From positions 1 to 50,597 of the forward strand of contig NZ_JACONT010000031.1 of the NCBI RefSeq assembly GCF_014358075.1: 50,597 nucleotides of DNA. Direction: 5' to 3'. Below are positions 37,465-49,771 of the stretch, piece after piece (the stretch's first letter is position 1; each line of letters opens with the position of its first letter). Origin of the DNA: Sphingomonas albertensis. Lineage in GTDB: Bacteria > Pseudomonadota > Alphaproteobacteria > Sphingomonadales > Sphingomonadaceae. The translations under genes were made by a program, and so were the position numbers. The notes beneath the pieces were generated by a model. It had not been told where the DNA came from and did not search any database. It saw only the letters and a program-made list of their open reading frames with translations.

Positions 37465-39563
37465 TACAGTCCGATCGCCCAGGTTACGGCTGCGGTCAGC
37501 CCGATCAGCATGACGAAGGCATAGGTGTAGAGGTATCCCGTCTGGAAGCGGTTGGCGACGCGGCTACCGATCTGGACGACCCATGTCGCGCCGTCGGGCC
37601 CGAACCGGTTGATCGTCTTCTCATCACCGCGGTGCCACAGGAAGCGGCCGATCGCGAACGCAGGGCGGACGAAGATCAGGTCGTAGAGCTCATCGAAATA
37701 CCACTTATGCAGCAGAAAGTCGTAGAGCACGCCGAACTGTTCGACGACCTTGGCCGGGAACGTCGGTGCCTTGATATAGGCGTACCAGGCGGTCAGCAGG
37801 CCGAGCAGCATCGCGATCGTCGCCGACAGTTTGATCAGCAACGGCACGCCGTGCATCTCGTGCATCAGATGCTCGCGGAACGCGAGCGCGCCCTTCCAGA
37901 ACTCTTCGCCTGCGGTCGGCTCGATAAAGAAGCCGTGGAACACGAAGCCGGCGAGGACTGCACCGACCGACAGCACGATCAGCGGGATCAGCATCGGCAG
38001 CGGGCTCTCGTGCGGGTGATATCCGCCGTCGCCTTCGGCCGGGGCATGCTGCGCATCATGATGACCGTGCGGCGCATGCCCCGCGTCCTCGGCCTGAGCC
38101 GGGTTCGCATGGTGACCGTCGACATGATGCGCGTCGCCGTGGTCATGACCATGAGCATCGTGGAGCGCATGCTGGATGTGCTCCGACGCAGCCCAGCGCG
38201 GCTTGCCCCAGAAGGTCAGGAACATCACGCGCCACGAATAGAAGCTGGTCAGCAACGCGACGAGCACGCCGACGAACCACACGCCCGGCTGACCCGCAGC
38301 CCAGCTCGCCTCGATGATCGCATCCTTCGAATGGAAGCCGGCGAACCCGATCGCGGTGTTGCCGAAGATGCCGGGAATACCGACGCCGGTGATCGCGAGC
38401 GTGCCCGCCATCATCGCCCAGAACGTCACCGGGATCTTCTTACGTAGGCCGCCATAATAGCGCATGTCCTGCTCGTGGTGCATCGCATGGATGACCGAGC
38501 CGGCGCCAAGGAACAGCAACGCCTTGAAGAACGCGTGCGTGAACAGGTGGAACATCGCCGCGCCGTACGCGCCGACACCGGCCGCGAAGAACATGTAGCC
38601 GAGCTGCGAACAGGTCGAATACGCGATCACGCGCTTGATGTCGGTCTGGACGAGGCCACAGGTGGCGGCGAACAGACAGGTCGCGGCACCGACCGAGGTG
38701 ACCACGGTCAGCGCGACCGGGCTCATCTCGAACATCGGCGACAGGCGGCACACCATGAAGACGCCGGCGGTGACCATCGTCGCCGCGTGGATCAGCGCCG
38801 ACACCGGGGTCGGGCCTTCCATCGCGTCCGGCAACCAGGTGTGCAGGCCGAGCTGCGCCGATTTTCCCATCGCGCCGACGAATAGCAACAGGCAGAGCAC
38901 CGTCATCGTGTCGAAGCGGTAGCCGAGGAAGCCGAGCGTCGAGCCCGCCATGCCGGGAGCCGCCGCGAGGATTTCGGGGATTGAGACGGTGCCGAACACC
39001 AGGAACGTGCCGAAGATACCGAGCATGAAGCCAAGATCGCCGACGCGGTTGACGACGAACGCCTTGATCGCGGCTGCACTTGCCGACGGCTTGCGGAACC
39101 AGAACCCGATCAGGAGGTAGGATGCGAGACCCACGCCTTCCCAGCCGAAGAACATCTGGACGAGGTTGTTGGCCGTCACGAGCATCAGCATCGCGAAGGT
39201 GAACAGCGACAGATACGCGAAGAAGCGCGGCTGGTCGGGATCCTCGTCCATATAACCCCAGCTATACAGGTGGACGAGCGCCGAGACCGACGTGACGACG
39301 ACGAGCATCACCGCGGTCAGAGCATCGACGCGCAGTGACCACGCGACGTTCATGTCGCCGGAGTGAATGAAGTCGAGCAGCGGCGCGACGGTCGCCGTGC
39401 TGGTGCCCGAGAGGAAGCCGATGAAGATCGGCCAGGACAACAGGCACGACGCGAACAGCGCAGCCGTGGTGACGAGTTTCGCCGGCACGTTGCCGATCGC
39501 GCGATTGCCGAACCCGGCAACGATCGCGGCCAGTAACGGCAGGAAGACGATAAGCTGGATCAA
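37464..39563 (-). CDS. nuoL: NADH-quinone oxidoreductase subunit L with a histidine-rich insertion
   Basis: The largest antiporter-like subunit; 699 residues with core helices and the C-terminal lateral helix region. Conserved [42 protein letters not shown] and [18 protein letters not shown] are present. Residues about 462-518 form an insertion with some 17 histidines and many Asp, Ala and Gly, ending [11 protein letters not shown]; it lies in a soluble loop before the lateral helix. The start is TTG at 39563 (reads [11 protein letters not shown]), five bases after nuoK. Confidence 0.95.
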   Translation of the reverse strand: MIQLIVFLPLLAAIVAGFGNRAIGNVPAKLVTTAALFASCLLSWPIFIGFLSGTSTATVAPLLDFIHSGDMNVAWSLRVDALTAVMLVVVTSVSALVHLYSWGYMDEDPDQPRFFAYLSLFTFAMLMLVTANNLVQMFFGWEGVGLASYLLIGFWFRKPSASAAAIKAFVVNRVGDLGFMLGIFGTFLVFGTVSIPEILAAAPGMAGSTLGFLGYRFDTMTVLCLLLFVGAMGKSAQLGLHTWLPDAMEGPTPVSALIHAATMVTAGVFMVCRLSPMFEMSPVALTVVTSVGAATCLFAATCGLVQTDIKRVIAYSTCSQLGYMFFAAGVGAYGAAMFHLFTHAFFKALLFLGAGSVIHAMHHEQDMRYYGGLRKKIPVTFWAMMAGTLAITGVGIPGIFGNTAIGFAGFHSKDAIIEASWAAGQPGVWFVGVLVALLTSFYSWRVMFLTFWGKPRWAASEHIQHALHDAHGHDHGDAHHVDGHHANPAQAEDAGHAPHGHHDAQHAPAEGDGGYHPHESPLPMLIPLIVLSVGAVLAGFVFHGFFIEPTAGEEFWKGALAFREHLMHEMHGVPLLIKLSATIAMLLGLLTAWYAYIKAPTFPAKVVEQFGVLYDFLLHKWYFDELYDLIFVRPAFAIGRFLWHRGDEKTINRFGPDGATWVVQIGSRVANRFQTGYLYTYAFVMLIGLTAAVTWAIGL

Positions 39564-39568
39564 CCGTA

Positions 39569-39877
39569 TTACCCCTTCATCCGGTTGACGTCGTCGACCG
39601 CGATGGTGCCGCGACCGCGGAAATAGATCACGAGAATGGCAAGGCCGATCGCGGCTTCACCCGCGGCGACCGTCAGCACGAACATCGCGAACACCTGTCC
39701 GACGAGGTCGTGGAGGAACGCCGAGAACGCGACGAGATTGATGTTCACCGCCAGCAGGATCAGCTCGATCGCCATCAGGATGACGATGAGGTTCTTGCGG
39801 TTCAGGAAGATGCCGAGCACCCCCATCGTGAACAGGATCGCCGCGACGACCAGATAATGGACGAGACCGATCGTCAC
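39569..39877 (-). CDS. nuoK: NADH-quinone oxidoreductase subunit K
   Basis: A 102-residue three-helix subunit with the conserved [22 protein letters not shown] (key glutamate in helix 2) and [14 protein letters not shown]. The start is GTG at 39877, overlapping the nuoJ stop in GTGA. Confidence 0.96.
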   Translation of the reverse strand: MTIGLVHYLVVAAILFTMGVLGIFLNRKNLIVILMAIELILLAVNINLVAFSAFLHDLVGQVFAMFVLTVAAGEAAIGLAILVIYFRGRGTIAVDDVNRMKG

Positions 39878-40485
39878 AGTTCGACTCCCTGCCCGACGAC
39901 CGGGCTCGTGTTGCGCGTGGCATCCTGCGGACGACGCGCGTTCTGGCGGCTGATGTTCTGCGCCTTGACGCCGCCACGCTGGCGGTGGGTCAGCACGATC
40001 GCGCCGATCATCGCGACCAGCAGCACCAGGCCGGCACCCTCGAACACGAACAGATAGCGCGTGTAGAGCAGGTTACCGATCGCCTGGATGTTGGGCACGG
40101 TGTCGTCGATCGGTGCGGCACGACGTGCGAGCTGGATCGGGCCGGTGCTCCATGCGCCGATCGCGATCATCACCTCGGCGGCGAGTGCGACGGCAAGCGC
40201 GAGGCCGATCCCGAAATACCGGGCGACGCCTGCACGAAGCTCGGTGAAGTCGATGTCGAGCATCATGACCACGAACAGGAACAGCACCGCGACCGCGCCG
40301 ACATAGACGATGACGAGCAGCATCGCGATGAACTCGGCACCGACCAGGATCATGAGGCCGGCCGCGTTGAAGAACGCGAGGATGAGCCACATCACCGAAT
40401 GAACCGGGTTGCGCGACGCGATCGTCAGCGCGCCCGACAGGACGACGACGAAGGCGAAGAGGTAAAAGGCTAAGGCCTGAATCAT
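39874..40485 (-). CDS. nuoJ: NADH-quinone oxidoreductase subunit J
   Basis: A 203-residue membrane subunit with five helices, including [21 protein letters not shown] and the flexible helix 3 segment [19 protein letters not shown]. It follows nuoI after a 119-base gap that holds a palindromic repeat, the only sizeable break inside the nuo block. Confidence 0.95.
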   Translation of the reverse strand: MIQALAFYLFAFVVVLSGALTIASRNPVHSVMWLILAFFNAAGLMILVGAEFIAMLLVIVYVGAVAVLFLFVVMMLDIDFTELRAGVARYFGIGLALAVALAAEVMIAIGAWSTGPIQLARRAAPIDDTVPNIQAIGNLLYTRYLFVFEGAGLVLLVAMIGAIVLTHRQRGGVKAQNISRQNARRPQDATRNTSPVVGQGVEL

Positions 40486-40493
40486 GAGGTCCT

Positions 40494-40575
40494 CGTCACC
40501 CCAGCGAACGCTGGGGTCTCAAGCCGCGCGGGCGCGCTCTGAAACGGGGAGATCCCAGCCTGCGCTGGGATGACG
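40494..40575. repeat. REPIN-like element inside the nuo operon
   Basis: The left arm CGTCACCCCAGCGAACGCTG continues to GGGTCTC; the right arm runs GAGATCCCAGCCTGCGCTGG to GATGACG. It lies between nuoI and nuoJ, the one loose junction in the block. CGTCA family, as at 5885-5984 and 49511-49605. Confidence 0.85.
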
Positions 40576-40604
40576 GAGTTAATCTGTGTCATCGCGGCGC
40601 TCGC

Positions 40605-41090
40605 TTAACGGTACGGCGCATCGGCGGCAAGGTTCGCCGCGATCGCGCTTTCCCAACGGTCGCCATTATCGAGCAGCTTCGACTTGTCGTAGATCAGCTC
40701 TTCGCGCGTCTCGGTGGCGAACTCGTAGTTCGGCCCCTCGACGATCGCATCGACCGGGCACGCCTCGGCACACAGGCCGCAGTAGATGCACTTGGTCATG
40801 TCGATGTCGTAACGCGTCGTACGGCGCGAACCGTCGTCACGCGGCTCGGCTTCGATCGTGATCGCCTGCGCGGGGCACACGGCCTCGCACAGCTTGCACG
40901 CGATGCACCGCTCTTCGCCATTCGGATAGCGACGCAGCGCATGCTCGCCACGGAACCGCGGCGACACCGGATTGCGCTCGTACGGATAGTTGATCGTCGC
41001 CTTTTCCTTGAAGAAATAGCGGAGCGTCAACGCGTGCGCCTTCACGAATTCCCACAGGGTAAACGACTTAATGATCTGAGCGACGCTCAT
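40605..41090 (-). CDS. nuoI: NADH-quinone oxidoreductase subunit I
   Basis: A 161-residue peripheral-arm subunit with two 4Fe-4S clusters (N6a and N6b): [12 protein letters not shown] and [12 protein letters not shown]. Begins [20 protein letters not shown]. The open frame runs further upstream, but the ATG at 41090 overlaps the nuoH stop (ATGA) and fits the family start. Confidence 0.96.
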   Translation of the reverse strand: MSVAQIIKSFTLWEFVKAHALTLRYFFKEKATINYPYERNPVSPRFRGEHALRRYPNGEERCIACKLCEAVCPAQAITIEAEPRDDGSRRTTRYDIDMTKCIYCGLCAEACPVDAIVEGPNYEFATETREELIYDKSKLLDNGDRWESAIAANLAADAPYR

Positions 41091-42133
41091 GAACCCACTC
41101 CAACGCGCGTCAGCATGAGATAGCCCGACACGAGGAAAACCCAGAACAGCGAGACGGGGAGGAAGACCTTCCAGCCGAGCCGCATCAGCTGATCGTAGCG
41201 ATAGCGCGGCACGGTCGCCTTCACCCAGCTGAACAGGAAGAAGAAGAACAGGATCTTGGCGAACAGCCAGATGATCCCCGGCACGTAGTACAGCGGCGCC
41301 CAATCGACCGGTGGCAGCCACCCGCCCCAGAACAGCGTCGCGTTGAGCGCGCACATCAGCAGCACGTTGGCGTACTCGCCGAGCCAGAACAGCGCGAACG
41401 ACATCGACGAATATTCGGTCTGGTACCCGGCGACCAGCTCGCTCTCCGCCTCGGTCAGATCGAACGGCGCACGCTGCGTCTCGGCCAGCGACGAGATGAA
41501 GAACATCACCGCCATCGGGAACATCAGCGGGTTCAGGATGTACCCGTTGAAGAACCAGACGTGCGACTTCTGCGCCATCACGATCGCCGACAGGTTGAAG
41601 CTGCCGGTCCACAGCACGACCGAAATTAGGATGAAGCCGATCGCGACTTCATACGACACCATCTGCGCGGCCGCACGAAGCGCCGAGTAGAACGGATATT
41701 TCGAGTTCGACGCCCAGCCCGACAGGATGATCCCGTAGACGCCGAGCGACGAGGCCGCGAGCACGTAGAGCAGCCCGACGTTGATGTCCGCGAGCACGAC
41801 GCCGACCCCGAACGGCACCACCGCCCAGACGATCAGCGCGACCGTGAAGGTGATGATCGGTGCCAGCAGGAACAGCGTCCGGTTGGCGGCTGCGGGGACG
41901 ATCGTCTCCTGCAGGAACACCTTCAGGCCGTCAGCGAAGCTTTGCAGCAGGCCGAACGGACCGACGACGTTAGGACCACGGCGTAGCGCCATCGCCGCCC
42001 AGATCTTGCGGTCGGCATAGATGATCATCGCCACCGCGAGCATCAGCGGCAGGGCGATCACGAGGATGTCGATGATCGTCGCGAGGAAGAACGCCCAGTC
42101 GTAACCGAGCGAGGATTCGAACCAGGAGATCAT
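41087..42133 (-). CDS. nuoH: NADH-quinone oxidoreductase subunit H
   Basis: A 348-residue membrane subunit with eight helices at the quinone-binding junction. Conserved [30 protein letters not shown] [16 protein letters not shown] and [25 protein letters not shown] are present. Overlaps nuoG by four bases (ATGA). Confidence 0.96.
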   Translation of the reverse strand: MISWFESSLGYDWAFFLATIIDILVIALPLMLAVAMIIYADRKIWAAMALRRGPNVVGPFGLLQSFADGLKVFLQETIVPAAANRTLFLLAPIITFTVALIVWAVVPFGVGVVLADINVGLLYVLAASSLGVYGIILSGWASNSKYPFYSALRAAAQMVSYEVAIGFILISVVLWTGSFNLSAIVMAQKSHVWFFNGYILNPLMFPMAVMFFISSLAETQRAPFDLTEAESELVAGYQTEYSSMSFALFWLGEYANVLLMCALNATLFWGGWLPPVDWAPLYYVPGIIWLFAKILFFFFLFSWVKATVPRYRYDQLMRLGWKVFLPVSLFWVFLVSGYLMLTRVGVGS

Positions 42134-44123
42134 TCGGCTGCCTCCGCGTAATCTTCCCCGTGGAGAAGTTCGGCCGAGCAGCGCTGCATCGTCGGCGACG
42201 CACGGCAGATCGCGTTGGTCAGGTAGAAGTCCTTGATCGGATAGCCGGAAAGAACGCCCTCACCTGCCCCGTTAAGCGAAGGCGGGTTCCACTCGAACGT
42301 CGCGAGCGCCTGATGACGCAGCGCAGGCACGTCCGCGTACATTTCCTCGCGGAGACCCTCGAAGCTGTCGAACGGTAGCGTGTGGCCGAGCGTGTCGGAC
42401 AGCGCGCGGAAGATCGACCAGTCGTCACGCGCGTCGCCCGGTGCGAACACCGCGCGCTCGCCGCGCTGGACGCGACCTTCGAGATTGACCCACGTGCCGG
42501 ACTTCTCCGCGTAGGTGACACCCGGCAGGATGACGTCGGCAGCCGCCGCACCCTTGTCGCCGTGATGACCCACGAACACCTTGAAGCCTGCAAACTTGGA
42601 GTAATCGACCTCGTCCGCGCCGAGGAAGAAGCCGAGCTTCGCCCCCATCACGTCGGCGATGCCGCCCTTCTGCGCATAGCCGAGCATCAGCCCGCCCATC
42701 CGCGAAGCCGCCATGTGGACGACGTTGAAACCGTTCCAGCCGTCCTTCACGAGGCCCAGCGTATCGACGAGCTTCAGCGCAGCCGCATGGCCACCCTTCA
42801 GCGCGCCGCCACCGACGATCACCATCGGACGCTCGGCTTTGCCGAATGCCTCGGTCACCGCCTCGGGCAGAGCGCCAAGCAGCGCCAGATCGTCGCCGAG
42901 CCACTCGACCTTGTACGTCAGGTCCGTCTCCGGCCCGATCGCAAAGACCTTCGCGCCCTTCTTGATCGCTTTCCGCACCCGCGTGTTCACCAACGGCGCT
43001 TCCCAGCGCAGATTGGTGCCCACCAGCAGGATCGCGTCGGCCCGCTCGGTGCCGGCGATCGTCGTGTTGAAATTGACCGCGGCGATGCTCGTCGCGTCAT
43101 AATCCATGCCGGTCTGACGGCCTTCGAGCAGGCTCGAACCCATCTTCGCGAGCAGCGCCTTGGCGGCGTACATCGTCTCGCAATCGACCAGATCGCCGGC
43201 GACAGCCGCAACGCTCGACCCGGCATTGACCGCCTTGATCGCCGCGAAGGCCTCGTCCCAGGTAGCGGGCTGGAGCTTGCCGTTCACCCGGACATAGGGC
43301 TTGTCGAGACGACGACGGACGAGGCCGTCGATCGCGTGGCGCGTCTTGTCGGTCGCCCACTCCTCGTTCACGTCCTCGTTGATCCGCGGCACGCAGCGCA
43401 GCACCTGGCGACCACGGCTGTCGAGCCGGATATTGGTGCCGACCGCGTCCATCACGTCGATCGTCAGCGTCTTGCGCAATTCCCACGGACGCGCCTCGAA
43501 CGCATACGGCTTCGACGTCAACGCACCCACCGGGCACAGATCGACGACGTTGCCGCTCAGCTCGCTCTTGACCGCATTCTCGAGATACGAGGTGATCTGC
43601 ATGTCCTCGCCGCGGAAGATCGCACCGATTTCCTCGACGCCGGACACTTCCTCGGCGAACCGGATGCAGCGCGTGCACTGGATGCAGCGGGTCATGACCG
43701 TCTTGACGATCGGGCCCATATACTTCTCGGTGACTGCGCGCTTGTTCTCGTCGTAGCGCGAATGACCGCGACCGTACGCGACCGACTGGTCCTGCAGATC
43801 GCACTCGCCGCCTTGATCGCAGATCGGGCAATCGAGCGGATGGTTGATCAGCAGGAATTCCATGATGCCCTCGCGGGCATTCTTGACCATCGGCGAGTTG
43901 GTGAAGATCTCCTGCTTGTCCGCCGCCGGCAGCGCGCACGACGCCTGCGGCTTGGGCGGACCAGGCTTCACCTCGACCAGGCACATCCGGCAATTGCCGG
44001 CGATGCTCAGCCGCTCATGATAACAGAAACGCGGGATCTCCTTGCCGGCAAGCTCGCACGCCTGCAGCACGGTGGCGCCCTGCGGCACCTCGATCTCTAC
44101 GCCATCGACTTTGACTAAGGGCA

Positions 44124-44124
<1 letters not shown>
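42130..44124 (-). CDS. nuoG: NADH-quinone oxidoreductase subunit G
   Basis: A 664-residue peripheral subunit. The N-terminal domain has the 2Fe-2S ligands ([20 protein letters not shown]), the His-ligated cluster in [17 protein letters not shown] and a further 4Fe-4S site in [14 protein letters not shown]; then comes a molybdopterin-oxidoreductase-like domain with no cofactor role in complex I. The C-terminal part ends before the length seen in E. coli, as usual for alphaproteobacteria. Overlaps nuoF by one base (TAATG). Confidence 0.95.
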
Positions 44125-45424
<1,300 letters not shown>

Positions 45425-45425
<1 letters not shown>

Positions 45426-46093
45426 CAGGCCCACTCCCCCCGGTAATCGTGGTTCGCGTCGACCATCGCCTTCAGCGAGGTCGGGCCGCCTTCGGGGCAG
45501 CTTGCGCGACGACCGAATTGCGGCCCCGGCGTCGGGTGCCCGCCATTGGCCAGCGCTTCGAGGATCTCGGTCGTCTTGTCGTAATCGAGGTCTTCGAAGT
45601 TATCGTCGTTGATCTGCACCATCGGCGCATTCGCGCACGTGCCCAGGCACTCGACCTCGGTCAACGTGAACATCCCGTCCGGCGTCGTGCCACCCTTGAC
45701 CAGCCCGCGGTTCTTGCATGCGGCAAGAACGTCGTCCGACCCGCGCAACATGCACGGCGTCGTACCGCACACCTGCACATGAAAGCGACCGACCGGCGCG
45801 AGATTGAACATCGTATAGAAGGTCACGACCTCGTACACGCGCATGTACGGCACGCTGATCTGACGCGCGACGAACTCGATTACCGGCACCGGCAACCAGC
45901 CCTGCGTCTGGGTTTCCGCCCCGACCTGGCGCTGTGCCAAATCGAGCAACGGGATCGACGCCGACTGCTCGCGACCCTTGGGATAGCGCCCGAGGATCTC
46001 GTTCGCCTTCACCTGGTTCTCGTCCGTCCACGCGAACGAACCCCAGCGTGCGCGTGTCTCGGCCTCGTCGGGAATTTTTGGTGCTTCAGCCAT
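45425..46093 (-). CDS. nuoE: NADH-quinone oxidoreductase subunit E
   Basis: A 222-residue thioredoxin-like subunit with the N1a 2Fe-2S ligands in [11 protein letters not shown] and [11 protein letters not shown]. Begins [24 protein letters not shown]-terminal tail of about 45 residues (from [17 protein letters not shown]) follows the domain, as in other alphaproteobacteria. The frame runs on upstream to 46540, but only the ATG at 46093 fits; it shares one base with the stop of the small upstream ORF. Confidence 0.95.
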
Positions 46094-46335
46094 CAGCCGT
46101 GATCCGTAAGTTCTAGGCGACGTTCGATCCGCTCGACCCGATCGGACATACGATCGAGCCGCGAATTGACGCCGGAAATCGCGATGATCGAACTGCCAAG
46201 ATGCTCCTCGACCATCGTCATCCGCGTCTTGAGATCGCGGACGTCGAATTTCATCTCGGACATATCGCCCTGCATCTTCTGCAGAACCGAATAGATCAGT
46301 TCGTTGGTCACTGCGCCGTTCAGTGCAGGGGTCAT
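46093..46335 (-). CDS. 80-residue coiled-coil protein encoded between nuoD and nuoE
   Basis: Starts [20 protein letters not shown]; residues about 20-78 are a continuous amphipathic helix with heptad spacing ([20 protein letters not shown] ... [17 protein letters not shown]). No membrane helix, cysteine or known complex I domain. The ATG at 46335 overlaps the nuoD stop by four bases (ATGA), and its stop shares a base with the nuoE start (TGATG), so it is fully coupled into the operon and cannot be a spacer artefact. It could be an assembly factor or an accessory subunit, or have no complex I role; I do not recognise it. Confidence 0.75.
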   Translation of the reverse strand: MTPALNGAVTNELIYSVLQKMQGDMSEMKFDVRDLKTRMTMVEEHLGSSIIAISGVNSRLDRMSDRVERIERRLELTDHG

Positions 46336-47567
46336 CGGTCGCACTCGCCGAACACGATATCCATCGCGCCGAGGATCGCGGTCGTATCCGCCAGCATGTG
46401 GCCCTTCGCCATGAAGTCCATGGCTTGCAGATGCGAGAACGCGGTCGGGCGGATCTTGCAGCGGTACGGCTTGTTCGAGCCATCGGCGACCAGATACACA
46501 CCGAACTCGCCTTTGGGGCTTTCAGTGGCAACATAGACATCGCCAGCGGGCACGTGGAAGCCCTCGGTATAGAGCTTGAAGTGATGGATCAGCGCTTCCA
46601 TCGACTGCTTCATCTCAGCACGCTTGGGCGGTACGACCTTGCGGTCGAGCGACGCGATCGGCCCCTCGGGCATGTCGCGCAGGCACTGCTTCATGATCCG
46701 TGCCGACTGACGCACTTCCTCCACGCGCACCATGAATCGGTCATAGCAATCGCCGCGCGTGCCGACCGGCACCTCGAAGTCCATCTTGGCATAGGCGTCA
46801 TAGGGCTGCGACTTGCGCAGGTCCCAGGCGATACCCGAGCCGCGGATCATCGGACCTGAAAAGCCCCATCTGATCGCGTCGTCGCGGCTGACCACGGCGA
46901 TATCGACGTTGCGCTGCTTGAAAATGCGGTTGTCGGCAACAAGCGAGATCGCATCCTCGAACAGCCGCGGCAGGCGCGTGTCGAGCCAGTCGCCGATATC
47001 GGCGAGCAGCTTCAACGGCGCATCCTGGTGCACGCCACCTGGGCGGAAATAGTTCGAATGCATGCGCGCGCCCGAGACGCGCTCGAAGAAGTTCATGCAG
47101 TCTTCGCGAATCTCGAACAGCCACAGGTTCGGCGTCATCGCGCCGACGTCCATGACGTGCGACCCGAGATTAAGCATGTGGTTCGAGATACGCGTCAGCT
47201 CGGCGAAAAATACCCGCAGATACTGCGCGCGCTCAGGCACTTCGAGGTCGAGCAGCTTCTCGACCGCCAGCACCCAGCTATGCTCCATGCACAGCGGCGA
47301 GCAGTAATCGAGCCGATCGAAATACGGCAGCGCCTGCGTGTAGGTCTTGTACTCGATCAGCTTCTCGGTGCCGCGGTGAAGCAGGCCGACATGCGGATCG
47401 ACGCGCTCGACGATCTCGCCGTCGAGCTCCATGACAAGGCGCAACACGCCGTGCGCGGCCGGATGCTGCGGACCGAAGTTGATCGTGTAGTTCTGGATCG
47501 TGACGTCGCCGGTCGTGGGATCGGCAGCGTCGGCTTCACCTAGAAGCTCTTCGACATACAGACTCAC
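46332..47567 (-). CDS. nuoD: NADH-quinone oxidoreductase subunit D
   Basis: A 411-residue subunit forming the quinone site with NuoB. Conserved [47 protein letters not shown] and the final [16 protein letters not shown] [11 protein letters not shown] are present. Start GTG at 47567, overlapping the nuoC stop (GTGA). Confidence 0.96.
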   Translation of the reverse strand: MSLYVEELLGEADAADPTTGDVTIQNYTINFGPQHPAAHGVLRLVMELDGEIVERVDPHVGLLHRGTEKLIEYKTYTQALPYFDRLDYCSPLCMEHSWVLAVEKLLDLEVPERAQYLRVFFAELTRISNHMLNLGSHVMDVGAMTPNLWLFEIREDCMNFFERVSGARMHSNYFRPGGVHQDAPLKLLADIGDWLDTRLPRLFEDAISLVADNRIFKQRNVDIAVVSRDDAIRWGFSGPMIRGSGIAWDLRKSQPYDAYAKMDFEVPVGTRGDCYDRFMVRVEEVRQSARIMKQCLRDMPEGPIASLDRKVVPPKRAEMKQSMEALIHHFKLYTEGFHVPAGDVYVATESPKGEFGVYLVADGSNKPYRCKIRPTAFSHLQAMDFMAKGHMLADTTAILGAMDIVFGECDR

Positions 47568-48412
47568 TGGTTCTGTCCTCCACCCTTGGACGGGATGACG
47601 TCCGACTCCACGGGCTTGTCCTGCTTTTGATTGCCGGCGTCGGCATCGCCCGAGCCGGTTTGAGCCGTCCCCTGCGCGTCCTTCTTGGCATAGGACTCGC
47701 TCGGTGCGTCCGGCGCCTTGGTCGCAGTCTGCGCCGCATCGGCCTTGACGATCGTGTCAGCCTTGAGTGGCGTCGGCGCACCCTTGGCCTCGGGCAGTGC
47801 GCCCTTCTCGTCGCCGGGGAGCACGTAGTTCGCGCCCTCCCACGGGCTCATGAAATCGAACGTGCGGAAATCCTGCGCCAACTGCACCGGCTCGTACACG
47901 ACGCGCTTCGACTCTTCCGAATAGCGCAGCTCGACATACCCGGTCAGCGGGAAGTCCTTGCGCTGCGGATGACCGCGGAAGCCGTAGTCGGTCAGGATGC
48001 GACGCAGGTCCGGATTGCCGCTGAACAGCACGCCGTACATGTCGTACACTTCGCGCTCGAGCCAGCCGGCGACCGGCCAGATGTCCGTCACCGACGGCAC
48101 CGGCTTCTCCTCGTCGGTCGCGACATGGACGCGCAGGCGGTGGTTCCGCGTCAGCGACAGCATGCAATAGACGACCTCGAACCGCTCTGCGCGATCCGGA
48201 TAGTCGACGCCGGCGATCTCCATGAGCTGCTGATAGGCAAGCCCCGGCGTGTCGCGCAGCGCGATCATCGCGTCGTACAGGTCTTCGCGACGAACGTGCA
48301 GCGCGACTTCGCCGACATGGTCGACCGCGTCGAGCAGCATTCCGCCGAGTGCCGCGCGGGCGCTGTCGATCACGCCGTCGTTGGACGTGTACGCTGGTGC
48401 AGGAGCCCTCAA
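47564..48412 (-). CDS. nuoC: NADH-quinone oxidoreductase subunit C with a long polar tail
   Basis: A 282-residue subunit. The domain (about 15-198) has [43 protein letters not shown] and [20 protein letters not shown]. The last 83 residues or so (from [12 protein letters not shown]) are low-complexity, rich in Ala, Lys, Asp, Gln and Gly, and probably disordered. The likely start is TTG at 48412 overlapping the nuoB stop (TTGA); a GTG at 48373 is the alternative. Confidence 0.94.
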   Translation of the reverse strand: MRAPAPAYTSNDGVIDSARAALGGMLLDAVDHVGEVALHVRREDLYDAMIALRDTPGLAYQQLMEIAGVDYPDRAERFEVVYCMLSLTRNHRLRVHVATDEEKPVPSVTDIWPVAGWLEREVYDMYGVLFSGNPDLRRILTDYGFRGHPQRKDFPLTGYVELRYSEESKRVVYEPVQLAQDFRTFDFMSPWEGANYVLPGDEKGALPEAKGAPTPLKADTIVKADAAQTATKAPDAPSESYAKKDAQGTAQTGSGDADAGNQKQDKPVESDVIPSKGGGQNQ

Positions 48413-48978
48413 CGCTCGATGCTCCCGGACCGCCGGATCTTCCGCTGCAACTGCATGATGCCGTACAACAGCGCCTCAGCCGTCGGCGGGCACCCAGGGA
48501 CGTAGATGTCCACCGGCACGATCCGGTCGCAGCCGCGCACGACGCTGTAGCTGTAATGATAATAGCCGCCACCGTTCGCACACGATCCCATCGAGATCAC
48601 GTACTTAGGCTCGGACATCTGGTCGTAGACCTTGCGCAGTGCCGGGGCCATCTTGTTGCACAGCGTGCCGGCGACGATCATCACGTCCGACTGGCGCGGC
48701 GACGCGCGCGGTGCGGCGCCGAAGCGCTCCAGATCGTAACGCGGCATGTTGACGTGGATCATCTCGACCGCGCAGCAGGCGAGCCCGAACGTCATCCACC
48801 ACAGCGAGCCGGTACGGGCCCACTGGAACAGCTCCTCGGTCGACGTGACGAGGAAACCCTTGTCCGTCAGCTCACCGTTCAATCCGTCGAAAAAGCCCTG
48901 GTCGGGTGGCACCAGCGAGCTGGAGGCACCGAGTGCGGGCTGAAGCTCTACTCCCAATCGAGTGCTCCCTTCTTCCAT
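48409..48978 (-). CDS. nuoB: NADH-quinone oxidoreductase subunit B
   Basis: A 189-residue subunit carrying the N2 cluster next to the quinone site. Cysteines in [22 protein letters not shown] and [16 protein letters not shown]. The frame continues upstream, but the ATG at 48978 ([11 protein letters not shown]) gives the family start; it overlaps the end of nuoA by 31 bases. Confidence 0.95.
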   Translation of the reverse strand: MEEGSTRLGVELQPALGASSSLVPPDQGFFDGLNGELTDKGFLVTSTEELFQWARTGSLWWMTFGLACCAVEMIHVNMPRYDLERFGAAPRASPRQSDVMIVAGTLCNKMAPALRKVYDQMSEPKYVISMGSCANGGGYYHYSYSVVRGCDRIVPVDIYVPGCPPTAEALLYGIMQLQRKIRRSGSIER

Positions 48979-49322
48979 GCGTAGACGAGGCCAAGGGCCA
49001 ATTCGCCGATAAAGATCATCATCGAAATCCACGCGGTCCAGCCGAGCGTGAAGACCGAGACGGCCCAGGGATACAGGAACGCGGCCTCGAGATCGAAGAT
49101 GATGAAGAGGATGGCGATCAGGTAGAAGCGCACGTCGAACTGGCTGCGCGGATCTTCGAATGCGGGGAAGCCGCACTCGTATTCGCTGAGCTTCTCGGGC
49201 GTAGGCTTGTGCGATCCGGTGAGGCGCGAGACGGCCATCGGCAGGAACACGAACGTGCTCGACAATGCGATGGCGACCCCGAGGAACAGGAGGATCGGAA
49301 GATAGTGCGACAGGTCGACCAA
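48948..49322 (-). CDS. nuoA: NADH-quinone oxidoreductase subunit A
   Basis: A 124-residue three-helix subunit, first gene of the complex I block. Conserved [41 protein letters not shown]. No in-frame ATG precedes the conserved part; the TTG at 49322 ([12 protein letters not shown]) with AGAAG six bases upstream is the best start. Confidence 0.94.
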   Translation of the reverse strand: MVDLSHYLPILLFLGVAIALSSTFVFLPMAVSRLTGSHKPTPEKLSEYECGFPAFEDPRSQFDVRFYLIAILFIIFDLEAAFLYPWAVSVFTLGWTAWISMMIFIGELALGLVYAWKKGALDWE

Positions 49323-49510
49323 ATTGCTTCTCGCAAGTGCGAACGGAACGGGGCCGCTTTAGGCCGATGGGGGGTTCGGGGCAAGGCGTGGAGGGTGTGA
49401 GAATCACTCGCAAGTGGAGGGAGAGGGGGTGGCGGGAAAGATGCGTTACTCGGCGTGCTCGGCTGCAGACGTGGCTGCTGCGAATAGCGGCAACATTACC
49501 AAACCGGCTC

Positions 49511-49605
49511 CGTCACCCCGGACCGGTTCCGGGGTCCACGGTGCCGCAAACCAACGGTCGGAGAGACTGCGGAACAGTGGATGCCGGAACGAGCCCGGCA
49601 TGACG
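49511..49605. repeat. REPIN-like element (CGTCA family)
   Basis: The left arm CGTCACCCCGGACCGGTTCC continues to GGGGTCCAC; the right arm GTGGATGCCGGAACGAGCCC ends GGCATGACG. The arms differ at several bases, so it is an older copy. Confidence 0.8.
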
Positions 49606-49633
49606 GACTGCGTGCTGACTAGATCCGACCTCA

Positions 49634-49761
49634 CAATCCTCCCCCGCCAGGGGGAGGTGTCGCCGAAGGAGACGGAGGGGGAGGACACGGAACAGAGGTT
49701 TCCCTATCCTCCCCCTCCGTCAGGCTAGCGCCTGCCACCTCCCCCTTGCGGGGGAGGATCG
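49634..49761. repeat. Long REPIN-like element (GATCCTCCCC family)
   Basis: The left arm starts CAATCCTCCCCCGCCAGGGG and the right arm ends CCCCCTTGCGGGGGAGGATCG, with arms of about 53 bases. The inner part GACGGAGGGGGAGGA is shared with 30836-30964. It lies directly after the suhB-like gene. Confidence 0.88.
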
Positions 49762-49771
49762 TTCGCAAGCC

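Larger units (their letters stand above)
49323..49771. other. 449-base spacer upstream of the nuo block
   Basis: Between nuoA and the 3' end of the suhB-like gene, both on the minus strand. Some 190 bases next to nuoA should hold the nuo promoter, which I cannot place; the rest is two palindromic elements (49511-49605 and 49634-49761). Reading frames through them are repeat translation, not genes. Confidence 0.6.

Noticed and set aside
46094..46540. Extension of the nuoE frame across the small ORF and into nuoD
   Set aside because: The translation is of wrong-frame character; NuoE starts at 46093 and the 80-residue ORF has both overlaps expected of a real gene.
49265..49728. Plus-strand frames of about 100 residues upstream of nuoA
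   Set aside because: They are translations of two palindromic elements and have no ribosome site or domain.
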